Source: CAWJAP01 sp963834365 (GTDB lineage: Bacteria > Acidobacteriota > Vicinamibacteria > Vicinamibacterales > Vicinamibacteraceae). From it: a DNA stretch of 64,000 nt. Shown piece by piece: positions 57,808-64,000 of the stretch. How positions within the stretch are numbered: position 1 is the first letter of the stretch; each line of letters starts with the position of its first letter. The notes beneath the pieces are model-generated. The model was not told the DNA's origin, made no database searches, and saw only the letters and a program-made list of their open reading frames with translations. The position numbers and the translations under genes were made by a program. The stretch is taken from contig CAWIBS010000009.1 of assembly GCA_963834365.1 (NCBI GenBank), positions 62,001 through 126,000 of the forward strand. The letters are read 5' to 3'.

Positions 57808-57842
57808 GTGGCACCGGCAGACTTCACGCTATCGTCGAGCCG

Positions 57843-58655
57843 ATGACGAGTACCGCACGGACACCGGGCGCGCTCATCCGGGGGTGGCGCCAGCGTCGGC
57901 GCATGAGCCAACTGGATCTGGCGCTCGAGGCCGAGGTCTCGGCGCGGCATCTGAGCTTCGTCGAGACCGGCCGCGCGCAACCGAGCCGTCAGATGGTGTT
58001 GCGCCTCGCGGAGCGGCTCGAGGTGCCGCTGCGCGAGCGCAATGCGCTGCTGCTCGCCGCCGGCTATGCACCGGCCTTCCAGGAACGGCCGCTGGACGAC
58101 CCCGCTCTGGCCGCGGCGCGGCGAGCGGTGGATCTCGTGCTCGCCGGCCACGAGCCGTACCCGGCGCTGGCCGTCGATCGCCACTGGACACTGCTGGCGG
58201 CGAACCGGGCGGTCGGACCTCTGCTGCGCGGCATCGCGCCGGCACTCCTGCAGCCGCCGGTCAACGTTCTACGGCTCGGCCTGCATCCCGAGGGGCTCGG
58301 CGGACGCGTCGTCAACGCAGTGGAGTGGCGGACGCATCTGATGTCGCGCCTGCGTCGCCAGGTCGAGGCGACCGCAGATGCGACACTCGCGGCGCTGCTG
58401 CAGGAACTGCGCGAGATGACCTCACCCCCGGGCGGGGATCACGACACGGCTGATATGGCGGACCTCGGTGTCATCGTCCCGCTGCGCCTCAGGACCGACG
58501 TCGGCACGCTGTCGTTCATCACCACGACGACGGTGTTCGGCACGCCGATGGACATCACGCTCTCCGAGCTGGCGCTCGAGACGTTCTTCCCGGCCGATGA
58601 AAGTACGGGTGCGACGCTGCGAGCCCTCGCGGTCGCGGGAGGGTACCAGGGCTGA
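57843..58655 (+). CDS. XRE-family regulator with MmyB-like ligand-binding domain
   Basis: A 270-residue transcription regulator. Residues 8-75 are the HTH (IRGWRQRRRMSQLDLALEAEVSARHLSFVETGRAQPSRQMVLRLAERL). Residues 100-265 are the MmyB-like domain (VDLVLAGHEPYPALAVDRHWTLLAANRAV, NVLRLGLHPEGL, DVGTLSFITTTTVFGTPMDITLSELALETFFPADEST), thought to bind a fatty-acid-like ligand. These regulators usually act on a divergent neighbour, here the membrane protein. The ATG at 57843 fits the conserved start. Confidence 0.92.
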   Translation: MTSTARTPGALIRGWRQRRRMSQLDLALEAEVSARHLSFVETGRAQPSRQMVLRLAERLEVPLRERNALLLAAGYAPAFQERPLDDPALAAARRAVDLVLAGHEPYPALAVDRHWTLLAANRAVGPLLRGIAPALLQPPVNVLRLGLHPEGLGGRVVNAVEWRTHLMSRLRRQVEATADATLAALLQELREMTSPPGGDHDTADMADLGVIVPLRLRTDVGTLSFITTTTVFGTPMDITLSELALETFFPADESTGATLRALAVAGGYQG

Positions 58656-58742
58656 AGCGGCGCGGCGGGGCTGAAGCCCCGCCCTCCTGCGGTGGGACCA
58701 CAACCCCTTCCGCAGGAGGGCGCGGCTTCAGCCGCGCCGCAT
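58652..58742. repeat. Compound palindromic element between convergent genes
   Basis: Two inner palindromes, GCGGGGCTGAAGCCCCGC and GCGCGGCTTCAGCCGCGC, are linked by a larger inverted repeat CCTCCTGCGG ... CCGCAGGAGG around a 16-base centre. The whole could fold into a cruciform. It lies exactly between the converging regulator and oxidoreductase genes and may end transcription from both sides. Confidence 0.85.
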
Positions 58743-58747
58743 GGGCC

Positions 58748-60965
58748 CTACGCCTTGACCAGCTTCTGCTTGGACAGCGGCAGCGAACGGATGCGCTTGC
58801 CGCAGGCGGCGAAGATCGCGTTGCACATGGCCGGCACGACCGGCGGCAACGCCGGCTCGCCGATCCCGGTCGGCGGGTTGTCGGTCTTCACCCAAGTGCA
58901 CCTCGACCGGCGGCGCGTCCGCGATCCGCAGCAGCGGGTGGTCGTGGAAGTTGCTCTCGACCGTGCGGCCCTTGTCGATCGTGATCTCCTGCGTAGAGCA
59001 GCTCGCACAACCCGTCGAGCGCCGAGCCCTGCGCCTGGTTGTTCGCGCCGCTGGGATTGATGATCTGCTGGCCGACGTCACCGGCCACCCAGATCTTGTG
59101 GACCTTCAGCTTTCCGGCCGGTCGACGCTGACGTCGGCCACCTCGGCGAAGTAGCCGCGGTGGCTGAAGTGGAAGCCCACGCCCATGCCGCGGCCCTTCG
59201 GGAGCTTGGTCTTGCCCCAGCCGGACTTGTCGCGCGACGGCTTCGACGACGCCCCGCATGCGGCCGGCGTCGTAGTGGTTCTCCCCCTTGGCGTTGGTGA
59301 CCATGCGCGGTTCGCCGAGCAGATCGAGCCGGAACTGGATCGGATCCTTCCCGGCGGCGTGCGCGAGCTCGTCGATGAACGACTGGAACACGAACGCCAG
59401 CGCGTTGCTGCCGGGCGCGCGCAGCGGGCCCGTGGGCACGCCGAGCGGCATGACGCTCGATTCGAGCAGGTAGTTCGGCGACGAAGAACGCCGGGAACTC
59501 GTTGGCGACCGATGCCGGCGCTGCTCGCGAAGCGCTCGCCTTCACCGAAGGTGACGAAGTGGTTGCTCCACGCCACGACCTTGCCCGAGGCGTCGACGCC
59601 GCCCTTCAGGAAGTGGAATCCGGCCGGCCGGTAGAAGTCGTGGCGCATGTCGTCTTCGCGCGTCCACAGCAGCTTCACCGGCGCGCCCGCCTCCTTCGCG
59701 ATCCACGCCGCCTCGACCATGTAGTCGTTCATCAGCCGGCGCCCGAAGCCGCCGCCGATGCGCGTCATGTGGATGGTGATGTCGGTCTCCGGAATGCCGA
59801 GTGTCTTCGCCACGAGCTCACGCCCGGGCTGCGGATTCTGCGTCGGCGCCCAGATCTCGCACTTGCCGTCCTTGACCGAGGCCGTGCAGTTCTGCGGCTC
59901 GAGGTTGGCGTGCGAGATGAACGGGTAGAAGTAGGCGGCTTCGACGGTCTTCGTCGCGCCCGCGAGCGCCGCGTCCACGTCGCCGTCCTTGCGCAGCTGG
60001 CGCATGCCGGGCTGCTTCGACGAGCTCGGCGGCCTTCGCCGGCGAACCCGGCGCTGCTCTGCGACGCGGTCGCGCCCTCGTCCCACTCGACCTTCAGCTG
60101 CTTGCGCGCCGAGTTGGCCGCCCACCACGAATCGGCGACGATCGCGACGCCGCCGAGCAGACCCGTGAGCACTGTGCCGCCCTCGACGACGAAGGCGTGC
60201 TTCACGCCGGGCAGCGCCTTGATCGCGTCGAGGTTGGCGCTCTTCACCTTGCCGGCGAACACCGGGCACTTCTCGAAGACGGCGTGCAGCATCCCGGCAC
60301 CGTGACGTCGATGCCGAAGAGCGGCTTGCCGGTGACGATGAGCGGATTGTCGACGCCGGGCAGCGCCTGGCCGATGATCTTGTAGTCCTTCGCGTCCTTG
60401 AGCGTGACCGTCTTCAGATCGGGCGCCGGCAGCGTCGACGCCTTGGCGACCAGCTCACCGTAGGCCGAGCGACCGGCCGGAGGCGCTTGATGGTGCACGC
60501 GCCGCCGAGGCGGCCTGGCACTCGGCTCTCCGGGCACGCCCCAGGTCTGCGCGGCCGCAGCAACGAGCATCTGCCGGCCGGCGGCGCCGACGCGCCGCAG
60601 CTGATCCCAGTGGTCCGGCGTCGAACGGCTGCCGCCCGCGAACTGGCGGCCGTAGGTCGCCTGGTCGGAGAGCGCCTGCTCGATCCGCACGTCCTTCCAG
60701 TCGACCTCGAGCTCCTCGGCGATGAGCTGCGGCAGCATCGTCTTGATGCCCTGGCCGCACTCGGGGTTCTTGGTGATGATCGTGACGACGCCGTCGGCGC
60801 GCGATGCGGATGAAGGCGTTCGGCGTGAAGACCGACGACGAGGCGGTCGAGACCGCGGTCTGCGCGAGCGCGATCGGCTCGAGCTCCGGTCGCCAGCAGC
60901 ATGCCGCCGCCGGCGAGCGCCGTGACGCGCAGGAAGGAACGACGATCGACGAGCGTGGTGTGCAT
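58748..60965 (-). CDS. Xanthine-dehydrogenase-family molybdopterin subunit (IorB-like, many frameshifts)
   Basis: About 735 residues, large subunit of an isoquinoline 1-oxidoreductase-like molybdenum hydroxylase. The Tat-type signal DRRSFLRVTALAGGGMLLA suggests export. Family blocks are found across frames: KNPECGQGIKTMLPQLIAEELEVDW, RIGGGFGRRLMNDYMVEAAW (Mo-cofactor GGGFG), PTGPLRAPGSNALAFVFQSF, GDVGQQIINPSGANNQAQGSALDGL, and the catalytic Glu in TGIGEPALPPVVPAMCNAI. Around ten single extra bases break the frame. The ATG at 60965 has GGGAGG six bases upstream. Such enzymes hydroxylate N-heterocycles or oxidise aldehydes; the substrate is not known. It is co-transcribed with its 2Fe-2S subunit. 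Confidence 0.8.
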
Positions 60966-60974
60966 GACGCCTCC

Positions 60975-61503
60975 CTACTCCTGCGAACGGTTCACGCGCG
61001 CGGCCTGGCCGGCCGCCGGCGACGCGGTGGGGGTCGACCTCGGCCGGCGCGGTGCCGGCCGCACGGTGAATGGCCTGGCGAATGCGCAGGTAGGTCGCGC
61101 AGCGGCAGAGGTTGCCGTTCATCGCCGCGTCGATCTGTCGCGTCGGTCGGCTTGGGCGTCTTCTTGAGCAGCGCCGCGGCCGCCATGATCTGGCCGGCCT
61201 GGCAGTAGCCGCACTGCGGCACGTCGATCGCCTGCCACGCCTTCTGCAGCGGGTGCGAGCCGTCGGCCGACAGCCCTTCGATGGTCGTGATCTCGACGTT
61301 CGCCGCCGCCGCGACCGGCACCGAGCACGACTTCGCGGCCGCGCCTTTCACGTGGACGGTGCAGGCGCCGCACTGGCGCGATGCCGCAGCCGAACTTGGT
61401 GCCCTTGAGATCGAGCACGTCCCGCAGCACCCACAGCAGGGGCATGTCGGCGGGAACGTCCACGGTCGTGCGACTTGCCGTTGACGTTGAGCTTGTAGGG
61501 CAT
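60975..61503 (-). CDS. 2Fe-2S subunit of the molybdenum hydroxylase (IorA-like, frameshifted)
   Basis: About 172 residues. MPYKLNVNGK is the family start, followed after an extra base by TTVDVPADMPLLWVLRDVLDLKGTKFGCG. The two cluster motifs are GCGIAQCGACTVHVKG (plant-ferredoxin type) and PQCGYCQAGQIM with NGNLCRCATYLRIRQAI (alpha-helical type), so both 2Fe-2S sites are present. Extra bases lie near 61468, 61380, 61140 and 61030. The stop is at 60975, ten bases before the IorB-like start. It passes electrons from the molybdenum site, probably to a cytochrome. Confidence 0.82.
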
Positions 61504-61616
61504 GACATCAACCCGTTCGGAAGGTGGACCGGGCGCCGGACGCGCCGAGTATGTGGGAACCTGAGAATTGAACTCGACAGCCGACGAAAACGCAAGCGAT
61601 TCCGCGTCCGACCCCG
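61504..61616. other. Intergenic, nothing recognised
   Basis: A 113-base gap that should hold the iorAB promoter; no convincing -35/-10 pair was identified. Confidence 0.5.
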
Positions 61617-62552
61617 TCAGAAGGCGTCCGACTTGACGTAGGCCTCGATGAGCTTCTCTTCGCCTTCCTTTCCCGGGGCGAAGTTGCCGTGCTCCATGCC
61701 GAACACGAAGTCACGCTTGTCGGCCTGCATCTTCTGGTGAATGTGCTTGAAGATGTTCTGGTAGTTCATCTCGCCGGTCGTCGGCTCCTTGCGGCCGGGC
61801 ACGTCGCCGATCTGGAAATAGGCGATCTCGTTCCAGGCCAGGTCGAGGTTCGGGATGATGTGCCCGGTGTTCCGCTGGATGTGGTACATGTCGTACAAAA
61901 TCTTGCACGCGGGGCTGTTGACGCCGCGACAGATCGTGTAGGCCTGATCGGCCGTCTGCAGGTAGAGGTCCGGCGTATCGCTGAGCGGCTCGAGCACCAT
62001 CGTCAGGTTGGCCTTCTCGAAGATCTCGGCGCCGGCACGGACGACGTCGATCACGTGGCCATTCTGAATCCCGATCGGCAGTTTGCGCTCGTAGTTGCCC
62101 GGGACGACCGTCATCCATTTCGCGTTCACGCGCCTGGCCACGTCGACGGCCGCCTGACACGCCTTGGCGAACAGCTGCGGGTTCTCGGGCTTGCCCGTGG
62201 TGAACAGCGTGTTGTTGTTGCCGCCCGTCTGGACGACGAAGACGCCCATCGTCATGCCGAGCTTCGCCATCAGATCGCCAATCTGCTGCTGGAGCTCCGG
62301 CGGCCGGCCCATCATGCCGTTGTCCTCGAGCGCCATGAACCCCTGGTCCGCCATGAACCGGAGCTGATCCAGCGGATCCTTCCCGGCCGAATTGGTGAAC
62401 ATGCCGAAATGGGGCGCGTACTTGAGCTTGAAGGTGCGCTTTGGCGCCGCTATAGGGGCGGCGACGACGGGGCGCGGGCCGACGGTACTCAGGAGCGTGG
62501 AAGCGGCCGCAGTCTTCAGGAGGAACTCGCGTCTGTGCATAGGAAGGCTCAT
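61617..62552 (-). CDS. Secreted TIM-barrel protein, hydroxypyruvate-isomerase-like
   Basis: A 311-residue protein with a Tat-like signal (MHRREFLLKTAAASTLLSTV). The AP-endonuclease-2/hydroxypyruvate-isomerase fold is visible: KLKYAPHFGMFTNSAGKDPLDQLRFMADQGFMALEDNG, VVPGNYERKLPIG, LTMVLEPLSDTPDLYLQ (metal Glu), CKILYDMYHIQRNTGHI (His and Asp) and FQIGDVPGRKEPTTGEMNY. Metal ligands E, D, H and E seem present. Exported members of this family are common in Acidobacteria and Planctomycetes; the sugar substrate is unknown. Confidence 0.88.
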   Translation of the reverse strand: MSLPMHRREFLLKTAAASTLLSTVGPRPVVAAPIAAPKRTFKLKYAPHFGMFTNSAGKDPLDQLRFMADQGFMALEDNGMMGRPPELQQQIGDLMAKLGMTMGVFVVQTGGNNNTLFTTGKPENPQLFAKACQAAVDVARRVNAKWMTVVPGNYERKLPIGIQNGHVIDVVRAGAEIFEKANLTMVLEPLSDTPDLYLQTADQAYTICRGVNSPACKILYDMYHIQRNTGHIIPNLDLAWNEIAYFQIGDVPGRKEPTTGEMNYQNIFKHIHQKMQADKRDFVFGMEHGNFAPGKEGEEKLIEAYVKSDAF

Positions 62553-62690
62553 GGCTCAAGCCTCAGGGCTCAGGAGAGTCACGAACGGGAACGGTGAGAT
62601 TGTAGTCGCGAAAGCGGCGGCAAGTCCGGGCTGAACGGACTTGCGATTCACGTCGTGCCTGAACCATGAGCCTTGAGCCCTGAGTCCGTG
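62550..62690. repeat. Heptamer arrays in inverted arms (GGCTCAA / TTGAGCC)
   Basis: Left arm GGCTCAAGCCTCAGGGCTCA (62555-62574) and right arm GAGCCTTGAGCCCTGAGTCC (62668-62687) are inverted copies of the same unit, about 90 bases apart. The left arm lies at the TIM-barrel start codon, and the right arm lies inside the last codons of the histidine kinase gene, encoding part of its tail. Confidence 0.75.
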
Positions 62691-64000
62691 ACAGTCCGCG
62701 GACCGCGTTCGAGCAGCGCCACGACCCGATCCATCAGCTCGCGCACGCCGACGGGCTTGAAGACGACGGCGTCGCACCCCATGGCCAGCAGCTCCGATTC
62801 CAGCACATCGTCGGAACCCGCGGTCAGCACCATGATGTACCCGAGAAGCCACCGCCGCGCATTGCGCGAACGGCCTCGGGCCCGGTCATCCTTGGCATGC
62901 GGACGTCGATCAGCACGATTGCCGGACGCTGGTCGAGCGCGAGGCGCTGCGCGGCCTCTCCGTCCTCCGCCAGGGTCACTTCGAGACCGAGGTGCGCCAG
63001 GCAGGCGTGCAGGAAGGAGCGGATCTCCTCCGTGTCGTCGGCCACGAGCGCCTTCAGACCGGCATAGGCCGTTGCCACGCGTGGCGTCGGCGGCGCGGCG
63101 GGCTCGTCCACGCGCCGGGCGGGGAGACGGACGCGGAAGGTGGATCCGACCCCGGTCGCCGATTCCACGGTGATGTCGCCGCCCATGAGCCGCGCGAGGT
63201 TGCGGCTGATCGACAGCCCGAGACCGGTCCCGCCCTTCCGCGCCGTGGGGTCGCCCGCCTGCTGGAAGGCATCGAAGATCCGCTCCAGCGACTCGGCGGG
63301 GATGCCCGAGCCGGTGTCGCGCACGGCCACCTCGAGCCACCCGTCGTTCCAGTCCATCATCACGTCCACACGTCCGCGCTCGGTGAACTTCAAGGCGTTG
63401 GCGCAGAGGTTGATGACAATCTGCCGCAGACGCTGGCCGTCGATCCAGAGCCGCGGTGGAACCCGGCCCGAGGACCCGGCCTCGAGCTCGACACCCGGAC
63501 GCCTGCGGTACGCCCGCGAGGGTCGCGAGGGCCTGCGACAGGGTCTCCGGCACCGAGGTCTCGGCCGGCACGATGGCCATGTGCCCGGCGTCGATCTGGG
63601 CCTGATCGAGCAGGTTGTTCACCAGCAAGAGCAACTGTTCGCCGCTGCGCTTCACGATCTGGACGATCGAGCGCGTGTTGGCGTTGAGCGTGGTGTCGTC
63701 GGTCAACATGCCGCTGAAGCCGATGATGGCCGTGAGCGGTGAGCGCAGCTCGTGCGACACGTGGGCCAGGAACTGACCCTTGAGCGCCGAGGCGCGCTCC
63801 GCCGCCAGCCGCTCGGCCGTCAGCCGCTGACGGGACGAGCGGAGGGCCATGATCTTGTCGGCCAAAAACAACATGAAGGTCGTGAGCGTGGCCAGCGCGG
63901 TCAGGACGATCGGGGTGGGCTGACGCCACCACGCGACGAGCGCCGCGCCGAGCGCCTCTGCCACGACCACGCCCGCGACGGTCGCCACGCTGAGCGAGGT
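62648..64000 (-). CDS. Hybrid histidine kinase with receiver domain (N-terminal partial, two frameshifts)
   Basis: At least 450 residues; the frame is open to the right edge, so the sensor part may be missing. Two membrane helices (VAGVVVAEALGAALVAWW and VLTALATLTTFMLFLADKI) precede the HisKA domain (LKGQFLAHVSHELRSPLTAIIGFSGML, phospho-His in SHELR). The ATPase part contains DTGSGIPAESLERIFDAFQQ (G1) and RKGGTGLGLSISRNLARLMGGDI (G2). A receiver domain follows with ADDTEEIRSFLHACL and VLIDVRMPRMTGPE (phospho-Asp). Extra bases near 63500 and 62835 break the frame; restored, it ends VVFKPVGVRELMDRVVALLE... at 62648. Confidence 0.82.
   Translation of the reverse strand, partial: TSLSVATVAGVVVAEALGAALVAWWRQPTPIVLTALATLTTFMLFLADKIMALRSSRQRLTAERLAAERASALKGQFLAHVSHELRSPLTAIIGFSGMLTDDTTLNANTRSIVQIVKRSGEQLLLLVNNLLDQAQIDAGHMAIVPAETSVPETLSQALATLAGVPQASGCRARGRVLGPGSTAALDRRPASAADCHQPLRQRLEVHRARTCGRDDGLERRVARGGRARHRLGHPRRVAGADLRCLPAGGRPHGAEGRDRSRAVDQPQPRAAHGRRHHRGIGDRGRIHLPRPSPRPARGRARRAADATRGNGLCRSEGARGRRHGGDPLLPARLPGAPRSRSDPGGGRRGRAAPRARPASGNRADRRPHAKDDRARGRSRNARRWLLGYIMVLTAGSDDVLESELLAMGCDAVVFKPVGVRELMDRVVALLERGPRTVTDSGLKAHGSGTT

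Noticed and set aside
58748..61503. iorAB-like genes as pseudogenes
   Set aside because: Both 2Fe-2S sites, the GGGFGRR cofactor motif and the GIGEPALPP Glu are intact; only single extra bases break the frames.

Overview
The window is a 64 kb piece of a GC-rich bacterial chromosome, gene-dense on both strands. Gene content and style suggest Acidobacteriota, perhaps a Vicinamibacteria-like soil lineage. The basis is high GC, many secreted peptidases and TolB-type propellers, a radical SAM enzyme of the Tes/MJ0619 type, DUF4956/CotH genes, and intergenic tandem repeats. No rRNA or tRNA gene was found, so the taxonomy is inference.

Left part (1-13.4 kb): a LolA-like carrier (cut by the window edge), an MMPL/RND exporter, a family 2 glycosyltransferase, an outer-membrane barrel protein, an LpxL-type acyltransferase, a YdjM-like membrane protein, a DUF2062-methyltransferase fusion, a chorismatase (FkbO/XanB2 family), a hot-dog dehydratase and an AMP-dependent ligase. 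Together they look like one flank of an aryl-polyene/xanthomonadin-type pigment locus whose ketosynthase and carrier-protein genes would lie left of the window. A radical SAM protein related to tetraether or membrane-spanning lipid synthases follows directly.

Middle part (13.5-31 kb): a candidate nucleotidyltransferase toxin-antitoxin pair, a sugar-binding lipoprotein, a ThuA-domain lipoprotein, an AI-2E transporter, a very unusual beta-propeller/gamma-glutamyltransferase fusion, transketolase, a DUF255 protein, isocitrate dehydrogenase, a PlsB-like acyltransferase, proline dehydrogenase, a small zinc-ribbon protein, a TolB-like propeller, an SDR and a CCA-adding enzyme. From 31.3 to 36.8 kb a metallophosphatase precedes a compact DUF4956 / phospholipase D / OprP-type porin / CotH operon that looks phosphate-related.

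Right part (36.8-64 kb): secreted SGNH hydrolase and M28 peptidase, a NAD-dependent epimerase, a three-domain AMP-ligase/ACP/PlsC protein, infA, a BRCT-MerR-TPR regulator, glucokinase, M14 and M61 peptidases, a phosphatidylcholine-synthase-like enzyme, the large helicase Lhr, an MmyB-type regulator with a clear operator, an isoquinoline-1-oxidoreductase-like pair, a TIM-barrel protein and a hybrid histidine kinase cut by the right edge.

Two features cut across the whole window. (1) Intergenic spaces are filled with short tandem arrays of 7-, 8- or 9-bp units, several built as two inverted arms around a spacer, plus dispersed palindromes with a GGCTTCAGCC core. (2) About twenty genes are interrupted by single extra bases although the protein remains conserved in the next frame, with dense clusters at 24.1-27.7 kb and 58.9-61.5 kb. 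This pattern fits insertion-type sequencing errors better than gene decay, so broken genes are annotated as full-length loci.
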